Below, in pieces: positions 1 through 11,006 of a stretch of DNA of 64,000 nucleotides. Location: positions 1-64,000 of the forward strand of contig JAFKAC010000189.1 in assembly GCA_025766275.1 (NCBI GenBank), given 5' to 3'. Position 1 is the stretch's first letter, and each line of letters begins with the position of its first letter. The notes beneath the pieces were generated by a model that saw only the letters and a program-made list of their open reading frames with translations, did no database searches and was not told the origin of the DNA. This stretch comes from Lactarius indigo. Taxonomy: Eukaryota > Basidiomycota > Agaricomycetes > Russulales > Russulaceae. The position numbers and the translations under genes were made by a program.

Positions 1-1181
1 CTCATCTCGCAAAGCGCCTCCTTAATAATCGATCTGTCTCTGATGACGCGGAGCGTGGCATGCTCGCCAAGCTCAAGGTCGAGTGTGGCTTTCAGTTCAC
101 TGTAAAACTCGAGGGCATGTTCCACGACATGAAGCTCTCCGCGGACACCATGCAGGCGTTCCGCGATCACGTGGTCAACTCGACAGTACGTTCCCCCTTC
201 TTTCCATCGTCGTTCTAGCTAACACATCGAACGTATAGGCTCCAGAGGTCGACATCAGTGTTACTGTTATGACATCGACGTTTTGGCCCATGTCCTATGC
301 GCCCGTACCATGTACTCTCCCACCGCTGTTAGTCAAGGCGAGCAAATCGTTTGAGCAGTTCTACCTCTCGCGGCATTCTGGACGAAAGCTCACATGGCAA
401 CCGTCATTGGGAACTGCGGACGTGCGCGTCACGTTCAAGGCGCGCAAGCACGACCTTAACGTCTCCACATTAGCGATGGTCATTCTCCTACTTTTCGAGG
501 ATCTTGGTGAAGGAGAGTTCCTCACTTATGATGAGATTAAGGACGCGACGGGAATCCTAGACAACGAACTCCGGCGCAACCTACAATCGCTCGCATGTGC
601 CAAGTTCAAGATCCTCAAAAAGCACCCACCTGGACGTGACGTCAATCCAGACGACTCGTTTTCGTTCAACACAGATTTTTCATCCCCTCTGCAGAAGATC
701 AAAATTAGTACCGTTGCTGCGCGCGTCGAGAGCGGCGAGGAGCGCAAGGAAACGCAGGATCGTGTTGAAGAGGAGCGTCGCTATCAAACCGACGTGCGTA
801 TTTCGCTGCCATTGTCTATTAACTTACTGGCTGTGTCTGACATCATGCGCAAAGGCATGCATTGTACGGATCATGAAGGACCGCAAGCACATGACGCATG
901 TCGACCTAGTCACCGAAGCCACTCGCCAACTGACATCGCGCTTCTTGCCTGACCCGACTCACATCAAGAAACGGATCGAGGCTTTGATTGAGGTACGTAG
1001 GAGGTCCCAATCCACCTTCGGAAGGGCCGTCTAACACCAGCATTAGAGAGAATATCTCGAGCGATGTGAAGACCGTAAATCATATAATTATCTGGCAAGT
1101 CACTTATCTGTCCGTGACTGGCAGACCACTGATGCTCGTCCCGTCTTTCCATTTACCAGGCATGAACTATATTTTGCATAA
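1..1181 (+). CDS. CUL3: Cullin-3 (CUL3), C-terminal part, 5' end outside window
   Basis: Scaffold of the BTB-CUL3-RBX1 ubiquitin ligase; only the last 336 residues are here. Exons <1..185, 239..793, 855..992 and 1047..1181 join in phase. The first codon read (position 3) opens with HLAKRLL and SVSDD, a cullin-3 signature, then [15 protein letters not shown] and QSLAC. The C-terminal winged helix carries IVRIMKDRK, whose Lys is the expected NEDD8 site, followed by FLPDP and [15 protein letters not shown]. Most cullins end near YLA; this model runs about 27 residues further before the stop, so a final intron or a lineage-specific tail is possible. Family assignment is very secure; the C-terminus is less so. 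Confidence 0.95.
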
Positions 1182-1838
1182 CCCAATGTGTGTACTGTGG
1201 ACATGGTGTATGTGTAATATTCGGAACAACGGTGGGCATTTGGTTCTCTTCACGTCAAATCTTCCTCGGCCACGGCGGATGAACGCAAGATGGATGCAAC
1301 ACACCAGACTTGTCTGGCATTGTGTATCACGCGTGCTACGAAACGTGGTAACAATGTGTGAAACAGAACTGCAGGTAGTCTTATGCGTCACAGGTCATTC
1401 TGGAATAACGGCCAACCAGGCAAAGTATAGGATTGGCACCCCAAAGTTTGAACCTGTGTGTGAGACCGAGAGGGTGTTCGGTGTTAATTTCATAGGAGGA
1501 TTGGATAAGGCTGCCCTTGCGTCGTCGTGTGCGATATGCGGCGTCCTTTCTCATATTAGATGTCCTTGGTGATGAAACGAGGGGACCAGGAGTGAGTTAT
1601 GTCAAAGGTCTAATACATCGGGGATGGAGCACCTGCCAACGTACGCAGCCAGCGACGATAGGATGGGGAATAGGTGATGCCTCTTGAGTTGCGGTCTCAC
1701 TTGCCCTCAGGCTTGTGCAATGCGAACTGCGGCGGACTAGACAATATGAGTTGCCGTGGGAAATGACTCCGGTGTCGTCAATGTGAATTTCAGTTTCGCT
1801 TGTTACTAAAACTTGATGGAAGCTTGCTCATAGCTTTC
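1182..1838. other. Intergenic, no gene seen
   Basis: Between the cullin-3 stop and the aspartic protease. ORFs on both strands are short, with no family signature or consistent splicing. It presumably holds the cullin 3' UTR and the protease promoter. Confidence 0.5.
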
Positions 1839-4237
1839 ATGTCCCCTCTTTTTCCTTTCTGCTCGTATTCCTCGCCGTGCTGGATGCGGTTTGCGCAGTA
1901 CAACCTCTCGATTCCACCGCTCGACTGAGGGAACTCGCACCGTCACTACATAGGATCATCAAACGTCAAACCGGCCAGAACACCACCTCCACCACCAATT
2001 CAACCAGCAACGCTAATGCCACTGCAACGGCCGCTGCAACTGTTCCGTTGATTCTCGCAAGCGACAAGCAGTGAGTCTGAAGGTTCTTCTCAAACCACAC
2101 AACAGATTCAGAGCGCATTCATCCACACAGGACGTACTACTCCTTGATCTCCTTGGGCAACGTCAGCCTCCGCGTTGGATTTGACACAGGGTCGTCAGAT
2201 CTCTGGGTTGTCTCCTCTGGATGCGACACCGCCCAGTGCAAGTCGCTTCCCCAGTATCCCTTGTTTTATCCCAGCCCGTCATTTGTCTCTGTAAATTCCA
2301 ACGCGACTATATTCAATGTGAGCTTCGCCGATACTACAAGTGTGTATATTTATCTTTCTTCCTCGGACGCGCGCTTCTACTCTAACACCCAAACTCTTTC
2401 CTAGCCGCATCCGGTTTCGTCGCCGAAGAGACCGTAACTCTTGGAAGCTTCACGGTGCCTCAACAAGCCTTTGGTCAGTAACCCCTCATCCGATCCTTGT
2501 TTACTCTAAACCCTTCTCCGTAGGTCTCGTGAACTCGACAAACGTTTCCTTTGTCGATCAAGTCAGCGGTATCTTCGGCTTTGGTTTCCCCGACTCTCTA
2601 CCATTGCCCACCTCGCAGTTAATGGTACGTGTCTCCGTCGACACAACACAACTCCGTGGAGCTGATAGTCAGATATAATAGCCACGCCGTTTTTCCCCAA
2701 GTTAGCTCAACGCGGCCTACTGGATTATCCTCTCTTTGGTGTTAACTTGAAGCGCAATGGATCGGCCGGCTCTCTTTCGCTCGGTGAGCCCCACCAACTT
2801 CTCTTAACGCTCATTCCCCTGATTTCGCGTGTGTAGGCGCTGTGGATTCTACGGTTGTCACCAACGATAGTCTCATTGAGTGGCACGAAGTTGTTCCGTT
2901 CGAACCGTTCGGCTCCGAGAACAACGTGTCTAGCTACCTGCAATGGGCCATCCCTATCTCAAACATCACAGTCCGTCCCATTGCAAGCTCTTTGTCAATC
3001 TATACTAACTCTCAAGTCCGCAGGTGGGGACGCAAACCTTTGTGCTCGAGCCTACATACCCTCAAGCGAATTCCAATCACTCTGTTGCGTTGTTCGATGT
3101 GTGAGCAATTTGTCGCTGTTCCCTCAGTCGGACCCCTCATAAGGTCGCAGAGGCACTCCCGGTATTTTCGGCCCTTACCAAGACGTGAGATTATTTACTG
3201 GGCGACTCTGCTTCGTTTGTTACCAAGACGTGAGATTATTTACTGGGCGACTCTGCTTCGTTTGTAAATTTAATAAACACTCTAGGTTGAAAGATTGTTC
3301 TCTGTTCTTGACGGTGCCCGCCTGGTTGATATTAGTATGTCCACCAGGTCTGTAACTCTGAATCTTACGCCTGACTTTTTCGTTAGGTGGACAGTGGGCG
3401 ATTCCTTGCGATACGAATCTGACTTTGACAGTCACTTTCAGGCGAGTTGACATAATTCTTTCTGAACGACGTGTTTATAAACAGGCTGCCCCCATAAAGT
3501 GACAAAAATTACACACTTCTTCCGTCCGACTATATCATTGGGCCTACTTCTGGCGAGCCTGCATTGTGTCTTGCCTGGCCCAGAGCCTCACCTCCGAGCT
3601 CGGACGGCATCGACTGGCAGTTTGGGGCCGCTTTCTTGCAGACAGTGTACACTGTGTTCAGGTAAAGCTTTCACCGGTCTTACAGCCGCGCAGTTGGTCT
3701 CACATGTGACAACTCAGCTATGGCATTGCCAAGAAGGAACCACCTTTCATCGGCCTCTATCCACTCCAACCACCGTCTGCTGTTCCTTTGCCGCAGGCGT
3801 CGCTTTCTGCCCTCTTTTCCTCTCTTTCACTCACCCTCGCGACGACTTTACCCAACTTTGTCGTGTCGACACCAACCCTGACAACTCCCTCGTACATATT
3901 CAATACTTCCGTCCCAACGTCTGTTGTCGCTGTAAGCGACCTTGCGACGTCGACGTATTCGCCTCTTATCGAGAAAGTCGTGAACGGCGTAACCGAAACG
4001 CTTAATGTGACCGCTCTCCCAGGAGTGACGCCAGCGCCCACCCTCGCAACTCTTATCATTACGGATTCGAGCGGTGAGGTGCACACCACAGTGGCTACGC
4101 TGACGACTTCCAGCGTGGTGCTTGGTCGACCATCAGGATATAATTCTGCGAACAGAATTGTTGCTCCGCGTAGTGTCGTGGCCTTACTCGCTGCTGCTTT
4201 CACTTGCCTTCTTACTTTCAGTGCGATCTTCCTTTGA
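1839..4237 (+). CDS. GPI-anchored pepsin-like aspartic protease
   Basis: Secreted or cell-wall A1 aspartic endopeptidase. Exons: ~1839..2070, 2131..2339, 2405..2473, 2524..2628 (donor uncertain, 2624 or 2628), 2682..2783, 2837..2970, 3024..3100, 3151..3184 (or ..3229), 3286..3334, 3387..3441, 3500..3661, 3718..4237. A hydrophobic leader precedes a Thr/Asn-rich stretch. The first active-site motif is FDTGSSDLWVV; VSGIFGFGF, ALFDVGTPGIFGPYQD and DGIDWQFG follow in family order. The second catalytic Asp loop (normally DTG) reads DVGTPG, i.e. D-V-G. The C-terminus is Ser/Thr-rich, then about 20 hydrophobic residues to the stop, typical of a GPI signal. The leader frame has no ATG: the ATG at 1839 is out of frame by one base. 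The intron 3442..3499 uses a GC donor. Confidence 0.85.
3175..3264 (+). repeat. 45-bp perfect tandem duplication across a 5' splice site
   Basis: The segment beginning TTACCAAGAC repeats with a 45-bp period (3175..3219 and 3220..3264). Each copy holds the exon end CAAGAC and the donor GTGAGA, so the protease pre-mRNA has two equivalent donors 45 nt apart. Using the second adds 15 in-frame codons without a stop. Confidence 0.95.
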
Positions 4238-4536
4238 TCTATCATCGCTTTTTAGTTGCTCGTATCCACAGAACATTCGAATCCGTTCTACTACCCGTAT
4301 GGTCTGACATCTTTTTCTCTCGTTTTGATGTCGCGTACAAACGTATTCTGGACTTTTGGACAATGCTACCGATAATCAATTTACTGTATAATACAATCAG
4401 ACATTGACCCTAACCCTATGGTGTGGTTGTGTCTACGTGTCCCTGCATGGCGACGTGTCCGAATCACTTTCTTCGCGTCCGCCGTACGTCACGCTCCCTA
4501 ACCTCTTTCGTCTTGTCCATGCTCCAAGCGAGCTAG
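4238..4536. other. Intergenic, no gene seen
   Basis: Protease 3' UTR and DnaJ promoter. No coding signature was found. Confidence 0.5.
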
Positions 4537-6062
4537 ATGGCTATCAATCCACTCGTTCTTTTTCTTGCGTTGCTCGTGTGTGCTGTACTCGTCAGTGCGG
4601 CAGACTTGTACAAAGTCCTCGACTGTGCGTTCGTTCTCTCCGTCGCTCCGGAAAGAGGCTCATTTGAACTTTGGTTCTTGGAACAGTGGACAGGTCCGCA
4701 TCTGAACAGGATATAAAAAAGGCATACAAGCGTCTCAGTCGTAAATATCATCCCGACAAGAACCACGAACCAGAAGCGGAGGGTAAGTTTGTGGAAGTCG
4801 CACATGGTGAGTTCTGCCTCCAAAAATTCCGTGGGGCGCTACCATCTCAATACTTCGCTTTGCAAGCATACGAGGTCCTCTCTGATTCAACCGTACGTGT
4901 CAACCCGAGATGGACTCCCGTGCTCCAGTCCTGATTATTAAGAGCAGAAAAGACAAATATATGACCGGCACGGCGAGGAGGGCCTCAAGGCCCACGAAGG
5001 GGGCCAGCACCAGCATGCCAATCCTTTCGACATGTTCTCCCAATTCTTCGGCGGAGGCTGTACGTACTACCTCAATCCAATCTGTCGAGTCGCTGACACA
5101 TGCTGCACACGCAGTCCAACCACAGGAACAAGTGCGCCGCGGGCCCACGTCCGTCTCTGAATTCGAGGTCTCCCTAGAAGACGTATACAAAGGCGCCAGC
5201 ATCGATGTACGTTCACTCCCGATATATGTTTCTTCCGTCCCCGACTGAGACACGCGCACCACGCAGTTCATGATCAAGAAGCGCGTGCTATGCGACCACT
5301 GCCGCGGCTCTGGCGCCGCCTCTGACGGGGACATCCACGCGTGCTCCGAGTGCGGCGGGAGCGGCGTGCGCGTCGTCAAGCAGCAGATCTTCCCGGGGAT
5401 GTACGCGCAGTCGCAGGTGACGTGCAACAAGTGCGGCGGGCGTGGCCGCGTCATCGTCCGCGAGTGCCCCGCGTGCGCCGGCGGCAAGGTCCTCGAGCAC
5501 ACGGCGCATTTCACGCTCGACGTGCCCCGCGGCGCGCCCGAGGGCCACGAGGTCGTGTTCGAGGGCGAGGGCGACGAGAGCCCCGATTGGGAGCCCGGAG
5601 ACGTCGTCCTCCGCGTGCGCACGCGCGCCGAGAAGGGCGGCTGGCGCCGGAAGGAGAGCAGCTTGTACTGGAAGGAGACAATCGGCGTCGACGAGGTGCG
5701 TCCTCATCCACTTGGCCTAGACCACACTGTCTGACCTCTCTGCCTCTTAGGCCCTACTGGGCTTCTCGCGGAACTTGACACATTTGGATGGACATGTCGT
5801 CCCGCTGGTGCGCGAGGGCGTCACGCAGCCTGGATTCGTGCAGACGATCAAGGACGAAGGCATGCCGCATTTCGAACGTCCGTCGTATTATGGCGACCTG
5901 TTCGTTGAGTATAACGTCGTACTCCCGACGCACCTCTCAACACAGACACGGCAACGTACGTTCAACCCATCCCCCTTTACTGTTCTCATACTTACTTCCC
6001 TCTTCACAGGTCTCGCTGAAGCATTTTACGGGAAAGCACCTAGAGATAAAGACGAACTATAG
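4537..6062 (+). CDS. ER-lumenal DnaJ (Hsp40) co-chaperone, SCJ1/DNAJB11 type, KDEL-ended
   Basis: J-domain partner of ER Hsp70 (BiP) in folding and ER-associated degradation. Exons 4537..4624, 4687..4806, 4867..4892, 4948..5059, 5115..5206, 5267..5695, 5751..5955, 6010..6062; 374 aa, all junctions in phase. A signal peptide (about residues 1-23, ending SAA) leads into the J domain, with YHPDKN containing the HPD motif and AYEVLSDS. A Gly-rich linker, then the client-binding region with four zinc motifs: [32 protein letters not shown]. The last four residues are KDEL, an ER retrieval signal. Convergent with the RasGAP gene. Confidence 0.93.
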
Positions 6063-6608
6063 ATTAATGTGTTGGTTATTGTATACCTTCCTCTAACATC
6101 CATCCTGAGGCAAATCGTTACATATTATATTTTGCAAATATAAACCAACCTGTGGTTGTCGAGAAGATGTCAGATCTCACTCTACTCACAACAATCCTGG
6201 TATTGCATATCGGCCGCGTCCCGCCGCACAATGATAATTACAACAATAATACATCCACTGGACGAACGAGAAGGACAGGGGGAGAAAAAAAAAAATAAGA
6301 AACAGACGAGTGAGACTAATGATAAACAAAAGAGCGGAAAGGGAAATAATAAGAGAGAGGTGATGGACATAGAATGAACGGATCGAGTGCACTAATATGG
6401 GCAAAGTGACAGGGGGTGCACCGGGAGAAGACTTGGTAGGAGCGTACGATGAAAGCGCTGGGTAACTGGCAAATGGGTGGGTAACGGGGGGATCAAACAC
6501 TAACGGGACGACGAGAAGAAAAAAAGGTCAGATGTAAGACATAAGTAGGAAGGCAGACAAGAGTCGAGGTAGGTGGCGCATAAGGGTCAGGCGATCCGTG
6601 GTCTTGAA
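6063..6608. other. Convergent intergenic region with purine-rich tract
   Basis: Holds the 3' ends of the convergent DnaJ and RasGAP genes. 6240-6360 is strongly purine-rich on the plus strand. No gene is evident. Confidence 0.5.
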
Positions 6609-9255
6609 TCACCGCTTAGCAAAGACCTTCTTGAGGAGACCGAGCACCTTGGGTACGTTCAACTGTACGTATTCTAAATCCAGAAGATGTTTGTTGTCTT
6701 TTTGCTATAAGCCGAAGATGGTTAGTCAAGGGCATGCGACCACCGAGGACAAAGAGATGCACACCTTCTCTAACAGATCATCAATTTTTAGGTCCATCTC
6801 CAAAATTGCTTTCTCTCGTCCCTTGTAGTGAAGCGCGATGATGAAAGTTCCCGGCGTTGGAGAAGTGATGTTAAAGTAGATGTTCGGTCGCCTAGATCAT
6901 AACACATCAGCAATCAGCAGGTGGCGATGTCAATTTCCACAGCGTCGATCACATACCTGTTGTCTGGGACATTGCTTTCTACAATGATACCCTCCCTCTC
7001 TAGCTGAGCATGGGTAAAGCGGTACGGGCCGAGCACTGCTGCCTTGGGAGGTTTCTTCTCCTTACCGCCAACTGACACGACTCCGACAGCAACCGCGCTT
7101 CCCTTGTCTTTGGATGCCGTGATGCGGACGTTCTGCAGATACGCCTTGTACTGTTCAAGCTGCCCACGCATGTAGTTGTTGTGATCGAGGATGGTTTTGT
7201 ACACGGCTTCAAGCGACTTGGTCTCCAGGATGACTTTGTCGCGGAGATTCCCAAGGTGGGCGAGCTCAGCGGCGACTTCGTCCTGCATGAGTTTGTACCC
7301 ATCACCTGCTTCGATGATTTTGAGCTCTTCAAGCTCTCGTAACATCTCTTTCACTTTGATGCCCCTCCGTACAAGTGTCCCATCCTTTGTCGTCGCTGCT
7401 CGTTCGGCAATAGCGCCGAGGTCGTATGGGCGTTTGTCGGCTACATGAGGGAGAGAGCGGATCAACTGAACGAAGATAGACTTGGTCTCCATGTAGAGCA
7501 TGTCGCTTGACGAGACCGAGTCTGCAAACGCAGCTGTATGTCCTGCACGGGTGTCTCCCAGCGGCTATAAAGTTTGAGACTGATGGTCCGGTTCTCCTTC
7601 CGGGGGACTTGAGGAGGTGCCGGGCCGAGCTCGTCTGTCAAAATCCGAAGGTGTTGCTTGTCATTGGGTGACTGGCGTGCGATGAGTGGTGGTGATCGAG
7701 AAAACGGCGTGAACACGTACCAGAGTCTCAATGTGTTGGAGAATCAAAGAGTGGGTATTGTACAATTCGTTGAGCGTGATGTGGATCATCATGTCTTTCT
7801 TGGAGAGAGCCATATACTGGTCCATCTCGAGTGTATCATAAAAATCGCCGACTTCGCAAAGGCTGTTCAGGAACTGGTTGATTCGCGCCTTGTTGTTTTC
7901 CACAAATGGGTTCAGCGTGGCCATATACGCCTCCTTCGAATAGGAGGGCTTGTTCGCCAGATTCTGAAGCATCTTCGCGATCTGTCCTTACCTGTTTAAT
8001 AGATCCCTATCACCGATCCTAGATACGTACCAGTGTTAATGTCCGCCTGGGGTGTTTCGCAGGAACACCGTCAACCAACATGTACGCTTGCGGTGTCACG
8101 ATCGCGGGATTGATGAAACGGAGAAAGAAGAACCCTCCGATAAGCGAGCAGATCGCGATATCTGTCGCCTCCGGGTATTTTCGCTGTGGTTATTGCTATG
8201 TAAGGCAACAATGGAACAAGAAGGGGGTGTGCGCACTCGTGTTAGACTCCGGATTTGCTTGCATATCCACCGAATTCCATAGGGCACATCCTCCAAACTA
8301 TCGATGATGGTGACGAGAAAACTGTTTGCTATCTCCATCAACATGGTCAATCGGGGGGCGATGATGGCCTGCACATCGGGATTGGCGGCAGCGATTTCTG
8401 GGGGTACCCCACGAGGAAGATTCTCGGGAAGAGAACCGGTCTCCTCTTCAATCTGGCTTATCATCTGCTCATAAACCTGCCAAAGCGATGACTGAGCAAC
8501 CACGTGGATACAGTAAAGTAAACCAACCTTGACAGGGTTGATCTCCAAGTTCAGTTCTTTGTGTTCGATCAGGCTGTTAATGCGATCGGCAAGAACGCTC
8601 TTCAGATAACTCTGACCTGGCCCGCGACGTGTGTAGGTTGTCATCATCCGCGAGACTGGTGTGTTTGCCCGCAACAACGACCCAAACTCGGTTGCAGTGT
8701 CGAACTGAGCAGATAACACCGACTGAAACATGGTCAAGAGAAGATGTTCTTCTCTGCTTTCGTACTGGTTGCCGTAGAGTGTGAACATGACGGTCTGAAG
8801 GAGTGTGTCGATTTCGGCGAGGCTGACGAGACGACAGAGCGCGGCGATATGGCGAGGCTCTGACTGTAGGAGGAAGAAGAGGTTCGAGTATTGTTGCATT
8901 CGGCGTTCATCTGGGTATTGACCTTCCGTAGGGTCTACTTCCTCAAAGTGCTTCTCGACTTCACGTTGCTGTGAACGGGGTAAAACATCAAGTATCGAAT
9001 CAAAACGAGGAAGGTACCTCGTCAAGGGCCATACGATTCTGAATGAGGAGGGCTATCCTTTGATCGAGGTAACGTACATCGCGCTCCAAAACAAAGTTCT
9101 TCTTTGACTGGGTGGAAATGCGAGCTTTTAGGTCTCGTAAACGTTTTTGTGCTGGAGAACGGCAAACACATTTGTTCTGAAGGGAGGATAGCATTAGACG
9201 GAAACCCACCTCTGGCCAAATCGTCTTCAACCTCTACGTCTTGCTCGGCAGCCAT
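6609..9255 (-). CDS. Ras GTPase-activating protein (RasGAP plus RasGAP C-terminal domain)
   Basis: Accelerates GTP hydrolysis by Ras; layout like fission-yeast Gap1 and IQGAP C-termini. Exons (minus) 9210..9255, 9018..9151, 8528..8968, 8237..8476, 8031..8183, 7721..7981, 6957..7671, 6765..6891, 6609..6704. Order: short acidic N-terminus; coiled helix with [13 protein letters not shown]; RasGAP domain with [12 protein letters not shown] (arginine-finger loop region) and [17 protein letters not shown]; then the RasGAP_C domain with [27 protein letters not shown] and [10 protein letters not shown]. The reading frame breaks by one base at about 7530-7545, between PVQDI and the next block. The exon total is 2213 nt, one base short of a multiple of three. 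This is either a sequencing error or a real frameshift. Confidence 0.88.
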
Positions 9256-9919
9256 GCTAACAAAGCAGTGACGCTGTATCGGCTGGTGTTTCTGTTCGTA
9301 AGACGTCGAGACGAAGCGGTCGAGGGTGAATCAGGAAATGACATCGTGAATGGTTGAGCTGCGGGTTGGGTAGGCGGAGTGTGCAGATTGAAAGGTAGAA
9401 AGCTATCCTAGGGTAGGCGGATAGTAGTTGGTAATCGTTCGTGGGTTGGATACGACGACCAGAGCGACACCAGCGCTAGACGGTATAGAATAAAAGGTAA
9501 GGAGATGAAATGGCGGGAGGAGGATTGAAGGGATGGAGAGTGGCAAGAGCAAAGGCAAAAGCAAAACTGAATGGAAACCCAGCCATCGAATCGCCCTATT
9601 ACTCCTTTTGGTAATTTCTCAACACGATCTCGGGGCCATGTAGCCATGGTCACATCCCTCGGGCTCACATCGCACTATCTACCCAACCGCGGAATCCAGT
9701 CCGTATCCATGCCGAGGGTTATTGTCTCAAATGGCGGAATACCCGCCGAGCATGCACTTTGTTCTACACTTGCGCGGCCGTGCCAGTGTATTCTCGATCT
9801 TACGTGGTTGCAGTCAAGATGTACACATGGATGATCAGATGGGATATGCATAATACAACAGTAAGAGATACAGGCACACAACTTTGCGGCGTCACGTAAC
9901 TGCCATCAAGGTGCCACGA
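9256..9919. other. Intergenic, no gene seen
   Basis: Upstream of RasGAP and downstream of the next minus-strand gene. No ORF has a family signature or splice support. Confidence 0.5.
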
Positions 9920-10636
9920 TCACGTAGGGCAACCTCGTGGCCAGTAAGGATCCAAATCATCAACAGAGAACTCTCGTCTTTCAGGCCGCCCGCTCCCTTC
10001 TATCGACTCGATCTCGACGGTGTATCCTAGGCCAGCAAACTATTGGAGTTAGCCAAATTCTTTCTTGTAGCGTCTAGCGTAGCATAGCGATCACCTTTGA
10101 GCATAGGTGGAGAGCGCTGACGATAATCCCTAGGACCCAGCCATCGGCAGTGATGCGGGCCCTGACCTTTTGTCGCTAAATGGAGAGAAAACACCCATTA
10201 TTCCCAGAGAAATGGCAATTCACGACGAAAACAACGAACATAAGCCTGTGGTAGATGGTGGTGAGACCGAGGAACTCGAAACTAAAACAGAGAGAGGGCC
10301 ACTTACAAACTCTGGAGCGGACTGAATGCGCGGGGTGTTCTGTGGCCGCGGGGGTTGCCCATAGCAACCACCTGATGATGGTGGAAACCCCCCCGCATCC
10401 AACTGTTGGCAGTGAGAGGCAGAGTAAGCATGCGAACCAGGTGTTTGATGTTGCCGAGGAGGCGGGCGACACGGTCGAGTCGGAGGGGCAGGGGGGTGTG
10501 TGCGTGTCGGATACGAAGGTTTAAGCATTTGGCTAGCAGGGGCGTTCGAAACGCCAGCAGGAGCAGGAAGTGTAGGAGTATCGTAGCGATGACCCCAAAA
10601 AGGAGGCTGATTGTGCGGACCATGAGGGGTGCCCAT
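9920..10636 (-). CDS. Proline-rich protein of unknown function
   Basis: Not recognised. Model: 10307..10636, 10095..10175, 9920..10039, all phase 0, 176 aa from the ATG at 10636; an upstream in-frame ATG at 10759 is possible. The first exon is Pro/His/Gln-rich. The two short 3' exons look like a small folded domain: VRARITADGWVLGIIVS, then GYTVEIESI and FSVDDLDPYW. They support one another because the frame is kept over three exons, and the composition changes from low-complexity to ordinary. A hydrophobic overlapping ORF (10303-10623) competes in the first exon, so that exon is less certain. Confidence 0.5.
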
Positions 10637-11006
10637 ATGAGCTATTGTCGGGCAGAAGAGACCAAGAATATTCGACCCGAACGTTGCAGCTTTTAAAGCG
10701 CAGAGTGGCGTCACAGCTAGCTCCGAGAAAAGATAGTGACACGGGGCCACCCCATCCATTGGGCGTTAATTGAGCCACAAGAGTTGAGATAGAATAGAAA
10801 ACGCATCATCGCCGTAGAACTAACTGGTCACTGCCACAATGTGACGAAGGAGAAAGACGGTGCCCAGCGCTGTACTGGTGTGAGAAGCCGGATGCTCCCA
10901 CGCTCCACGTGGCCAAACCACACAAACGCGATCAAAGAATGAGCTTGAAGGCGTTGACCTTGGTTGCGAACAAATCTATCAAGAGTGATTATCCCTGGTT
11001 CTGATC

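Noticed and set aside
4408..4417. CCCTAACCCT, resembling telomeric repeats
   Set aside because: Fewer than two repeat units, inside a normal intergenic region; expected by chance.
5288..5707. Long minus and plus ORFs over the DnaJ zinc region
   Set aside because: GC-rich shadows of the DnaJ exon; no independent signature.
6240..6400. Purine-rich tract as a possible low-complexity gene
   Set aside because: Compositional bias only; the ORFs there are short and lack any ordered sequence.
10303..10623. Hydrophobic minus-strand ORF that could be a membrane protein
   Set aside because: Overlaps the proline-rich exon. The proline-rich frame joins in phase to two further exons, and the hydrophobic frame does not.
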